DNA of 15,122 nucleotides, taken from positions 1 through 15,122 of the forward strand of contig CAKZMS010000298.1 in assembly GCA_937128785.1 (NCBI GenBank), written 5' to 3'. The translations under genes were made by a program, and so were the position numbers. Under the pieces are notes generated by a model. That model had not been told where the DNA came from and did not search any database. It was given only the letters and a program-made list of their open reading frames with translations. Each line of letters begins with the position of its first letter. The first letter of the stretch is position 1. Source of the stretch: an uncultured Opitutaceae bacterium (lineage in GTDB: Bacteria; Verrucomicrobiota; Verrucomicrobiia; Opitutales; Opitutaceae). Below are positions 7,365 through 13,136 of this stretch, piece after piece.

Positions 7365-9578
7365 ATGCCCGCTCGTCGCCAATCATCTTCAGCCAATACC
7401 GGTTTGCCTCCCATCAATCGCCGGGGGGTGAAGTATCCGCGGCTCACGACGAAGCCAGTCGAACGGCATACCCGGCCTTCGAACGCTGCCTACTTCAACC
7501 GCGAGCTCTCGTGGCTGGCGTTCAATCGACGCGTGCTGGAACAGGCCCACGACGCCCACGTCCCCCTGTTGGAGCGGGTGAAATTCCTCGCCATCGTTTG
7601 CTCGAATCTGGACGAATTTTTCGAGATCCGCGTCGCCGGTCTGATCCAGCAAGTAGAAAGCGGCGTGAATAAAGCCGGCATCGACGGGTTGGGTCCGCGT
7701 GAGCAACTGCGGCGCATTCACTCGGTCGTGGCTTCGCTGGTCGACGACCTCTATCGGACTTGGCAGGAGGAACTGGTGCCATCTCTCGCGGCCGAGGGCA
7801 TCATCTTTAAATCGGCCGAAGAACTCAGCGCCACGGAGCTCGGATGGGTTAAGCAATATTTTGAGGAACAGGTCTTCCCGGTGCTGACCCCGCTGGGGTT
7901 GGACCAGTCGCACCCGTTCCCGCAACTGGGTAACAAGACCCTCAACGTCATCGTCTCCCTGGACGACCCCTCCACCACCGAGGTCGAACGCCAAGCCGCG
8001 CTCTTGCCCGTGCCGAGGATCCTGCCGCGACTGGTGCGAATGAACGCCGACGTGGCGAAAGAACAGACCTACATATTCCTCAGCGAAATCATCAAGCTGT
8101 GCGCGGACGCGTTCTTCCCCGGATACAAAATCAACGGAGCTCACGCCTTCCGCGTCACCCGAAACAGCGACCTCTACATCGACGAGGAGGAAGCCGAGAA
8201 TCTGCTGAAGACGATCGAAGCCGAACTGCTTAATCTGCGACGCGGGGCGGCCGTTCGCCTGGAGATTGAACAAGGCGTCAACGAAGAGATTTTTACCACG
8301 CTCTGCGATCACCTGGAACTTTCGCATGAATATGTCTTCCGGCTGAATGGCCCGTTGAATTTGCTGCGACTGATGAGTCTGACCGAGATCGATCGGCCGG
8401 ACCTCAAATACCCGCCCTTTACGCCGGCGCCCTCAACGGTGCTGAAGCCGGGCATCTCGCCTTTCGATACCATCCGCCAGCGCGATGTGTTGCTGCATCA
8501 CCCCTACGATGCCTTCACGCCAGTGGTGGAGTTTGTCGCACAGGCGGCCCGCGATCCGAAGGTGTTTGCCATGAAGCAAACGCTCTATCGCACCAGTGGG
8601 GATTCGCCCATCGTCCGCGCGTTGATCGAAGCCTCGCAACGCGGCAAACAGGTCACGGCGCTGGTCGAACTCAAGGCCCGCTTCGACGAAGCCAATAATA
8701 TTCAATGGGCCCGCCAGCTGGAGGAAGCGGGGGTGCACGTGGTTTACGGGCTCGTCGGCCACAAGACGCACTGCAAATGCTCGCTGGTCGTCCGCCGCGA
8801 AGGCGGAAAACTCAAACGCTACGTCCACTTGGGCACCGGCAACTACAATCCCAAGACGGCGAAACTCTACACCGACCTGAGCCTCTTTACGGCCCGGACC
8901 GACATCACCGATGATGTCGCCAACACCTTCAACACCCTGACGGGATTCAGTCGGGAGCCCCACTTCGAACGCCTGTTGGTGGCTCCCTTCACCCTGCACT
9001 CGCGCACGATTGAGCTGATCGATCGCGAGGCCGCCAACGCCGCCGCCGGCAAGCCCGCCCGCATCATGGCCAAGATGAATTCCTTGGTGGACAAGGCGAC
9101 CATCGACCACCTCTACGCCGCCTCGCGCGCCGGCGTGCAAATCGATCTGATTGTCCGTGGCATATGCTGTCTGGTTCCCGGCGTGCGGGGACTCAGCGAG
9201 AACATCCGCGTGCGCAGTATCGTCGGTCGCTACCTCGAGCACGTCCGGGCATTCTACTTTCAGAACAGCGACGGCGAGCCCGAGATCTTCTGCGGCAGTG
9301 CGGATTGGATGCCCCGCAATTTCTTCCGTCGCATCGAAGTCACGTTCCCCGTGGATGATCCCGCGGCACGGGCGTGGATCACCGATGAGCTCTTCCCGAT
9401 GGAACTGCAGGACAACGAAAACGCCCGCGAGCTGAAGTCCAACGGCGCCTACCTCCCGGCCGAACGCAGTGACGATACGCCATCATTCTCCGTCCAAAAC
9501 TACTTCATCGCCGCCGCCAACCAGCGCGCCAAAGCCGCCCTCCTCGCCGCCAGCGAAGAAGAGGCGGGAGATGAGTGA
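7365..9578 (+). CDS. ppk1: Polyphosphate kinase 1
   Basis: PPK1 reversibly polymerises ATP gamma-phosphate into inorganic polyphosphate. From the ATG at 7365 it is 737 residues; E. coli PPK is 688. [19 protein letters not shown] starts at residue 43 and is the family's N-terminal hallmark, followed by [21 protein letters not shown]. The autophosphorylated histidine is His469 in GHKTHCKCS. The second catalytic histidine is His626 in [11 protein letters not shown]. The 157-residue spacing equals that of His435/His592 in E. coli. [17 protein letters not shown] and [20 protein letters not shown] are conserved phospholipase D-like core segments. The same frame is open back to a TTG at 7254 that overlaps the sigma-factor stop, but the extra 37 residues look unconserved and cross the hairpin at 7303-7324. 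No Shine-Dalgarno is visible at 7365. Confidence 0.96.
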   Translation: MPARRQSSSANTGLPPINRRGVKYPRLTTKPVERHTRPSNAAYFNRELSWLAFNRRVLEQAHDAHVPLLERVKFLAIVCSNLDEFFEIRVAGLIQQVESGVNKAGIDGLGPREQLRRIHSVVASLVDDLYRTWQEELVPSLAAEGIIFKSAEELSATELGWVKQYFEEQVFPVLTPLGLDQSHPFPQLGNKTLNVIVSLDDPSTTEVERQAALLPVPRILPRLVRMNADVAKEQTYIFLSEIIKLCADAFFPGYKINGAHAFRVTRNSDLYIDEEEAENLLKTIEAELLNLRRGAAVRLEIEQGVNEEIFTTLCDHLELSHEYVFRLNGPLNLLRLMSLTEIDRPDLKYPPFTPAPSTVLKPGISPFDTIRQRDVLLHHPYDAFTPVVEFVAQAARDPKVFAMKQTLYRTSGDSPIVRALIEASQRGKQVTALVELKARFDEANNIQWARQLEEAGVHVVYGLVGHKTHCKCSLVVRREGGKLKRYVHLGTGNYNPKTAKLYTDLSLFTARTDITDDVANTFNTLTGFSREPHFERLLVAPFTLHSRTIELIDREAANAAAGKPARIMAKMNSLVDKATIDHLYAASRAGVQIDLIVRGICCLVPGVRGLSENIRVRSIVGRYLEHVRAFYFQNSDGEPEIFCGSADWMPRNFFRRIEVTFPVDDPAARAWITDELFPMELQDNENARELKSNGAYLPAERSDDTPSFSVQNYFIAAANQRAKAALLAASEEEAGDE

Positions 9579-9608
9579 GGGGCTGATGGCGTGGTTGCGG
9601 TTGGGGGA

Positions 9609-9857
9609 TCAATCCGGCCACAGGCGTTTGTTGGCAAACGCGTGTCCTGAACCGGACTTCAGATATGTTTCAAAAGCCAACGCCTGCTTCTTGGATGAGA
9701 AGCCGATGTAGGTTTTAAGCACCCAAGGACGAAACGGTGCCGTGCTCGGATTCTTACCGTTGTTATGATCCGCAATACGAGACGGCAGGTCGGTAGAATA
9801 CCCGACATACCTGCGGTCCTGAGTCCAACTACTCTCGATCAAATACACATAGTGCAT
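9609..9857 (-). CDS. Small GIY-YIG nuclease-family protein
   Basis: This 82-residue protein is a stand-alone GIY-YIG domain (PF01541), the nuclease fold of UvrC's N-terminal half and of some homing endonucleases. The two motif strands are YVYLIES (3-9) and YVGYSTD (17-23). The catalytic arginine is probably the one in PSRIADHNNG (25-34), and the glutamate is in LAFETYLKSGSGHAFANKRLW (60-80). All key positions look intact. Its target is unknown; family members of this size are often multicopy. It converges on ppk1 with a 30-bp gap. Immediately upstream of its start lies a cluster of palindromic repeats, and a broken relative lies 0.7 kb away. A hairpin in its 3' end (9624-9641) falls in conserved coding sequence. 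No Shine-Dalgarno; TGCC precedes the ATG. Confidence 0.88.
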   Translation of the reverse strand: MHYVYLIESSWTQDRRYVGYSTDLPSRIADHNNGKNPSTAPFRPWVLKTYIGFSSKKQALAFETYLKSGSGHAFANKRLWPD

Positions 9858-9861
9858 GGCA

Positions 9862-9911
9862 CTGCTTCGCTAAAAGCTACGCAGCGCATCCTTCGCCCAT
9901 TTTGGCGGCCG
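9862..9911 (+). repeat. Palindromic repeat pair upstream of the GIY-YIG gene
   Basis: Two short units lie end to end. The first (9862-9884) is an imperfect palindrome containing GCTTCGCTAAAAGCTACGCAG. The second (9885-9911) begins CGCATCCTTCGCC and continues to GGCGG. Its CATCCTTCGCC (9887-9897) recurs exactly, inverted, as GGCGAAGGATG at 9968-9978 in the next repeat. Both units share the pattern CTTCGCYnAARGCTWCG or part of it with the repeats at 9952-9981 and in rpsB. Confidence 0.6.
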
Positions 9912-9951
9912 GCAATAAATTACAGTCGACCGGTCCAGATAGGTGGGGCCG

Positions 9952-9981
9952 CGCCATCCGAAGCCTTGGCGAAGGATGGCG
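9952..9981 (-). repeat. Palindromic repeat abutting the 3' end of tRNA-Ser
   Basis: The arms CGCCATCC (9952-9959) and GGATGGCG (9974-9981) pair perfectly over 8 bp. The minus-strand interior is TTCGCCAAGGCTTC. The unit overlaps the last bases of tRNA-Ser: the CCA and discriminator (9977-9980) are inside the arm. It is inverted relative to the unit at 9885-9911, so the two form a facing pair about 70 bp apart, as in the BIME composites of REP elements. No T-run follows, so it is not a standard terminator. Confidence 0.65.
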
Positions 9982-10066
9982 GAGAGAGAGGGATTCGAAC
10001 CCCCGTTACCGTTGCCGGTAAATCTGATTTCGAGTCAGACGCATTCGACCACTCTGCCATCTCTCC
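9977..10066 (-). tRNA. tRNA-Ser(CGA), with encoded CCA
   Basis: The minus strand folds as a class II tRNA of 90 nt including CCA. The acceptor GGAGAGA pairs with TCTCTCC, the discriminator is G, and GCCA is encoded. The anticodon stem TCTGA/TCAGA surrounds CTCGAAA, so the anticodon is CGA, reading UCG. The long variable arm is a neat hairpin (TTACCG-GCAA-CGGTAA). The T arm has GGGGG/CCCTC with loop TTCGAAT. The acceptor matches bacterial tRNA-Ser(CGA). It lies 56 bp downstream of the DUF983 gene on the same strand. A weak promoter-like pair (TTCCGT, 16 bp, TACCTT; 10109-10082, minus strand) precedes it. The 3' end overlaps the palindromic repeat. Confidence 0.95.
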
Positions 10067-10122
10067 TGACTGGGAGGGCAGAAGGTAGGCCGCCTGATTT
10101 AAAACGGAAGCAGAAAATCCAC

Positions 10123-10530
10123 CTAGGTGTTGTGATCCTCATTATCCGCGATCTTACGCTGATTCGCCGGGAGGTGGTGCGGCAGGAAAAAATAGTAGTT
10201 CATCAGCCACCAACTGCGGGAGGGACGGTAGAGTAAAATCGGCACGATGATCGCCCCGAGTCCGGCCGCCACGCTCGCCACGATTCCGGAAATTATCCCG
10301 AAAACATAGAACAATAAGACCGGCACCAAATACAACACGATCGTCACCCCGTAGTTCAGCGAAAGCGAGCCCAGGTAACCGCCTTCATCACGTTCGATGA
10401 CCATGCCGCACTGGGGGCAGGACGGATTCACGCGAAACCGCTTTTCCGGCTGGAACAGGGTCTTCCCGCCACAGTTCGGACAACGGCAGGTCAGCCCCCG
10501 CCCTACGATTTGGCCTCGGGTTACATTCAT
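10123..10530 (-). CDS. DUF983 membrane protein with a zinc-ribbon motif
   Basis: This 135-residue protein matches DUF983 (PF06170). The N-terminus has a four-cysteine zinc-ribbon pattern, CPNC (17-20) and CPQC (38-41), in RGLTCRCPNCGGKTLF and PSCPQCGMVIERDEGG. Two membrane helices follow at about 59-80 and 84-101 (GVTIVLYLVPVLLFYVFG; VAAGLGAIIVPILLY). The tail is short and polar. The family is widespread, and its function is not established. Its ATG overlaps the stop of the broken GIY-YIG gene (ATGA on the minus strand), so the two were once translationally coupled. With that gene broken, DUF983 translation may now depend on its own weak start site; no Shine-Dalgarno is visible. Confidence 0.88.
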   Translation of the reverse strand: MNVTRGQIVGRGLTCRCPNCGGKTLFQPEKRFRVNPSCPQCGMVIERDEGGYLGSLSLNYGVTIVLYLVPVLLFYVFGIISGIVASVAAGLGAIIVPILLYRPSRSWWLMNYYFFLPHHLPANQRKIADNEDHNT

Positions 10531-10787
10531 TCGGATTGATCTCTGAACTGATCAAGAAGCTCCTGCAATCCCGCTCCGCCCTTCTGTTGCTTAAGCTGGT
10601 TTTCCAATTTTCGAGCTTCACCAAGGAATCAAAATCATGACTCATCCATTTTGAACTCCATGGACCGCGAGATCGTGTCCATTTGCTCACCCCATCGTTG
10701 TGATCCCGAAGCCTACGCGCGACGTCAAGAGAGACCAATATATGTCCGGTTCTTTGAGTTCACAATCAGGTAAACTCTGTACGGCAT
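10527..10787 (-). pseudogene. GIY-YIG nuclease gene broken by two compensating frameshifts
   Basis: From the ATG at 10787 the minus strand reads MPYRVYLIVNSKNRTYIGLS and then hits TGA. One base on, frame 2 continues DVARRLRDHNDGVSKW and PWSSKWMSHDFDSL, which is the expected GIY-YIG middle with its Arg and HN. A second shift back to the first frame gives GEARKLENQLKQQKGGAG and LQELLDQFRDQSE, stopping at 10527. An extra T in CTCTCTTGACG and a missing G in TCCTTGGTGAA explain both shifts. The full span is 261 bp, divisible by three, as for an intact 86-residue gene. The stop overlaps the DUF983 start by ATGA. Either the gene is dead or the two indels are sequence errors. The start follows directly after the tRNA terminator. 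Confidence 0.8.
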
Positions 10788-10798
10788 CTCAAAATACC

Positions 10799-10827
10799 AA
10801 AAAAGCCCCTCCGAAAACGGAAGGGCT
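10799..10827 (-). terminator. Intrinsic terminator after tRNA-Met
   Basis: On the minus strand AGCCCTTCCG and CGGAGGGGCT form a 10-bp stem (one G-U pair) around TTTT, followed by TTTTTT (10804-10799, overlapping the stem end). It begins 4 nt after the tRNA's CCA, as expected for a tRNA terminator. It also isolates the broken GIY-YIG gene, whose ATG is 12 nt further on, from the tRNA transcript. Confidence 0.8.
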
Positions 10828-10831
10828 AAAT

Positions 10832-10908
<77 letters not shown>

Positions 10909-10921
10909 ATAAAGTGATGAG

Positions 10922-10954
10922 GTTTTCGACTCGTCTGGGTTTGGTATCGAAAAC
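10922..10954. repeat. Inverted repeat upstream of tRNA-Met
   Basis: GTTTTCGA (10922-10929) and TCGAAAAC (10947-10954) are exact reverse complements, 8 bp each, with a 17-bp spacer. It starts 14 bp upstream of the 5' end of tRNA-Met on the minus strand, so it lies in the expected promoter area. It may be an operator or a hairpin in the tRNA precursor. Confidence 0.35.
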
Positions 10955-11022
10955 GTTGAACTGAAAGGAACGTCCCTCCGACTCGGCTTTGAGCCTGACT
11001 GCCCGAGGGGAGGGAGAGGAAT

Positions 11023-11071
11023 GGAATCAGAAAGTGAGGTGTCAACAGGGTTTTTAAAAAATTCTGATTCC
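11023..11071. repeat. 10-bp inverted repeat around a TTGACA and AT tract
   Basis: GGAATCAGAA (11023-11032) and TTCTGATTCC (11062-11071) are exact reverse complements, with 29 bp between them. The spacer contains the minus-strand TTGACA (11045-11040) and TTTTTAAAAAA. The arms therefore bracket a candidate -35 element, which would suit an operator with two half-sites, or a long stem-loop in either leader. Confidence 0.4.
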
Positions 11072-11220
11072 TGCCTTGCATCACCCTCGGCCAATCTCTG
11101 TGTTCGACCGCTCTCTCTCCTGATAGAGACGTTCATTCGAACTCCCATTAACCACTAAATCCGATCGCAAGGCCGCCCATCGGCGGACCTGTGTAATCAA
11201 AATCTACATAGATCACTCCC

Positions 11221-12321
11221 ATGAGTAAACTCACCACTACCGTTCGCGACTTGCTCGACGCCGGTGTCCATTTTGGCCACCAGACCAAGCGCTGGAACCC
11301 CCGTTCCAAGCCTTTCATCTTCGATCACCGTCAAGGCGTCACCATAATTGACCTCGGCAAGACCTATGCCGCGCTCGAAAAAGCCTGTGACGCGCTCACC
11401 GAAATCGTCGCCAATGGCGGCAACGTGCTCTTCGTCGGCACCAAGCGCCAGGCTCAGGAAATCGTCCGCGAGGCCGCCGCCTCCGTCAACATGCCCTACT
11501 GCGTGGATCGCTGGCTCGGCGGCACGCTGACCAACTTCGCCACCGTCAAGGCCTCCATCGCCAAGTATAAGAAGTATCAGGCCATGGACACTTCCGGCGA
11601 GCTGCAGAAGCTCGGTGGCAAGGAACAAGCCGCCATCCGTCGCGAGATGGTGCGCATGCAGAAGAATTTCTCCGGTATCGCCGAAATGGGCGACCTGCCG
11701 CAGGCCATGTTCATCATCGACGTGTCCCACGAGGACATCGCCGTGGGTGAAGGCGTGCGCTGCAAGATTCCGACCGTCGGACTCGTCGACACCAACTCGG
11801 ACCCGAGCAACGTCACCTACCCGATCCCGGGCAACGACGACGCCGTGAAGTCCATCCGTGTGATCGTCGAGACCGTGGTTGAGGCCGTGCAAAACGGACT
11901 CGGCCAACGCGATGCCCGCCGCATCGCCAAGGGTCAGGCTGACTTGAAGGCCGCCACCGCCGCGGTGGCTGCCGCCGCTGAAGCGGCTGAGGATCAACCC
12001 ACCCCCGCCGCGGACGTGACGGAAACCGTCTCCGACGAGGTCGTCATCCCGGCCGCCGCCAAGCGCAAGAAGATCGCCGCTCCGAAGGACGGCGCTGCCG
12101 CTGAAGAAGCCTCCACCTCCGCCGAGGCTACGGCGGACAAGCCCTCTGCGGAAGAGGCCCCGGCTCCTGCTCCCGCTCCGGTGGAAGAGCCTGCTCCGGC
12201 CCCCGCCGCTGAGGAAGCTCCCGCCGCTGATGAGACTCCGGAAGAGCCCAAGCCGGCTCCCGCTCCTCCTCCCGCCGCTCCCGCTCCGGCTCCGGCTCCC
12301 GCCCCCGAAAAGTCCGAGTAA
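11221..12321 (+). CDS. rpsB: Ribosomal protein S2 (uS2) with a long Ala/Pro/Glu tail
   Basis: S2 is a small-subunit protein that binds near S1 and is needed for translation initiation. Residues 1 to about 232 form a full S2 domain: LLDAGVHFGHQTKRWNPRSKPFI (11-33), NVLFVGTKRQAQEIVREAA (68-86), YCVDRWLGGTLTNF (93-106), then FIIDVSHEDIAVGEG and IPTVGLVDTNSDP. Usual length is about 230-260; here it is 366, because a low-complexity tail follows (about 235-366). The tail is rich in Ala, Pro and Glu, with a basic patch KRKKIAAPK (281-289) and repeated APAPAP and EEAPA units. Residues 298-308 (STSAEATADKP) are encoded by a palindromic repeat. tsf follows after 39 bp, the usual bacterial rpsB-tsf pair. 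No Shine-Dalgarno; CTCCC precedes the ATG. Confidence 0.97.
   Translation: MSKLTTTVRDLLDAGVHFGHQTKRWNPRSKPFIFDHRQGVTIIDLGKTYAALEKACDALTEIVANGGNVLFVGTKRQAQEIVREAAASVNMPYCVDRWLGGTLTNFATVKASIAKYKKYQAMDTSGELQKLGGKEQAAIRREMVRMQKNFSGIAEMGDLPQAMFIIDVSHEDIAVGEGVRCKIPTVGLVDTNSDPSNVTYPIPGNDDAVKSIRVIVETVVEAVQNGLGQRDARRIAKGQADLKAATAAVAAAAEAAEDQPTPAADVTETVSDEVVIPAAAKRKKIAAPKDGAAAEEASTSAEATADKPSAEEAPAPAPAPVEEPAPAPAAEEAPAADETPEEPKPAPAPPPAAPAPAPAPAPEKSE
12118..12137 (+). repeat. Palindromic repeat inside the rpsB coding tail
   Basis: TCCGCCGAGGCTACGGCGGA has 6-bp perfect arms (TCCGCC/GGCGGA). It shares the core CGCCRAGGCTWCGG with the repeat at 9952-9981 (two differences in 14 bases). It is read in frame and encodes part of STSAEATADKPS, unlike the APAP/EEA pattern around it. 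This suggests insertion of a dispersed repeat into a tolerant low-complexity tail. Confidence 0.55.
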
Positions 12322-12360
12322 GCGGTTCGCTCCCATAGCTAGAATTTAAAAAAACTTACC

Positions 12361-12954
12361 ATGAGCACAGAAATTACCGCCACAATGGTGAACGAACTGC
12401 GCAAGGCGACTGGCGCAGGTCTGATGAAATGCAAAAAGGCGCTCGTTGAAGCCAACGGCAACGTTGAGGAAGCGACCACCATTCTGCGCAAGCAGGGTGA
12501 GGCCGACACGGCCAAGAAGGCTTCCCGTGACGCCAAAGAAGGTGTCATCGAAAGCTACATCCACCTCGGTGGAAAAGTAGGCGTGTTGATCGAGGTCAAC
12601 TGCGAGACCGACTTCGTTGCCCGCAACGACGACTTCAAGGCCTTCGTGAAGGACATCTGCCTCCACATCGCCGCAGTCAACCCGACCGCCGTGAATCGTG
12701 AGGAAGTTCCCGAGGAGCTCGTCACCAAGGAGCGCGACATCGCGACCGCCCAAGCCGAAGGCAAGCCGCCGATGGCCGTGCAGAAGATCGTCGAAGGCAA
12801 ACTCGAGAAGTTCTACGCGCAAAGCGTGCTCCTCGACCAACCGTTCGTGAAGAACCCGGATCAAACCGTTCGCGAACTGATAGCTGCGACCATTCAGAAG
12901 ACGGGCGAGAACATCCAGGTACGCCGCTTCACCCGGTACCAACTCGGCGCTTAA
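12361..12954 (+). CDS. tsf: Translation elongation factor Ts, short form
   Basis: EF-Ts is the guanine-nucleotide exchange factor of EF-Tu. This 197-residue protein is of the short class (Thermus about 196; E. coli 283), with one core subdomain instead of two. The UBA-like N-terminus is complete: MVNELRKATGAGLMKCKKALVEANGNVEEA (9-38). The exchange motif is ETDFVARNDDF (82-92), with Thr83-Asp84-Phe85-Val86 that displaces Mg2+ in EF-Tu. GKPPMAVQKIVEGKLEKFYAQSVLLDQPFVK (134-164) and the C-terminal strand GENIQVRRFTRYQLG complete the family. It follows rpsB by 39 bp in the same direction and is closed by a strong terminator. The leader is A-rich (TTTAAAAAAACTTACC) with no Shine-Dalgarno. Confidence 0.97.
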   Translation: MSTEITATMVNELRKATGAGLMKCKKALVEANGNVEEATTILRKQGEADTAKKASRDAKEGVIESYIHLGGKVGVLIEVNCETDFVARNDDFKAFVKDICLHIAAVNPTAVNREEVPEELVTKERDIATAQAEGKPPMAVQKIVEGKLEKFYAQSVLLDQPFVKNPDQTVRELIAATIQKTGENIQVRRFTRYQLGA

Positions 12955-12982
12955 TCCGCCAACCGGTTAGCCAAAATATTTG

Positions 12983-13013
12983 ACGCCTCTCGTTTTCGGG
13001 AGGCGTTTTTTTT
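12983..13013 (+). terminator. Strong intrinsic terminator of rpsB-tsf
   Basis: ACGCCTCTCG (12983-12992) and CGGGAGGCGT (12997-13006) pair over 10 bp (one G-U) around a TTTT loop, followed by an eight-T run (13006-13013). It starts 28 bp after the tsf stop. A perfect palindrome AACCGGTT (12961-12968) lies just before it. Confidence 0.92.
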
Positions 13014-13078
13014 GGACCCACCTAAGTTGACCAAGTCGAACCACCTGAAACCCGCCGGAAGCTTTCATTCCCTATTCA

Positions 13079-13093
13079 CTGGAGAATTTCCAG
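13079..13093. promoter_or_regulatory. Near-perfect palindrome upstream of the lyase gene
   Basis: CTGGAGAATTTCCAG is a 15-bp inverted repeat with one mismatched pair near the centre. It lies 43 bp before the ATG of the heparinase II/III-like gene, in the only 120-bp gap after the tsf terminator, where an inducible polysaccharide gene would carry its operator. No clear promoter hexamers were found. Confidence 0.3.
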
Positions 13094-13136
13094 GAGAGGC
13101 GTTCGATATCCAAAGACGTTACCAAACTCTTACCCC

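Larger units (their letters stand above)
10909..11220. other. 312-bp intergenic region between tRNA-Met and rpsB
   Basis: There is no gene here. The region separates the divergently read tRNA-Met (minus) and rpsB (plus), so it must hold both promoters, but I find no convincing -35/-10 pair for either. It contains two long-armed inverted repeats (10922-10954 and 11023-11071), a perfect TTGACA on the minus strand (11045-11040) and an AT tract TTTTTAAAAAA (11051-11061). Nearer rpsB a small hairpin CCGCC-CATC-GGCGG (11173-11186) lies in what should be the mRNA leader; rpsB leaders are autoregulated by S2 in E. coli, so it may matter. A 119-residue minus-strand ORF that runs through the tRNA is not real. 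Confidence 0.6.

Noticed and set aside
9624..9641. Perfect hairpin GCGTTTG-TTGG-CAAACGC near the convergent ppk1/GIY-YIG junction
   Set aside because: It lies inside the conserved C-terminal coding segment (HAFANKRLW) of the GIY-YIG gene and has no T-run, so it is better explained by codon constraint than as a terminator.
9765..10236. Plus-strand ORFs reading through the tRNA-Ser region (containing GGERGIRTP)
   Set aside because: They are translations of the complement of tRNA-Ser and the adjacent palindrome, a common misannotation.
10711..10730. CGCGTAGGCTTCGG-like sequence (minus strand) resembling the palindrome core
   Set aside because: It encodes the conserved ARRLRDH segment of the broken GIY-YIG gene and lacks pairing arms, so the resemblance is probably chance.
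11197..12336. Minus-strand ORF of 379 codons opposite rpsB
   Set aside because: It is the mirror of the rpsB frame; its Gly/Ser/Arg-rich stretch is the complement of the Ala/Pro tail.
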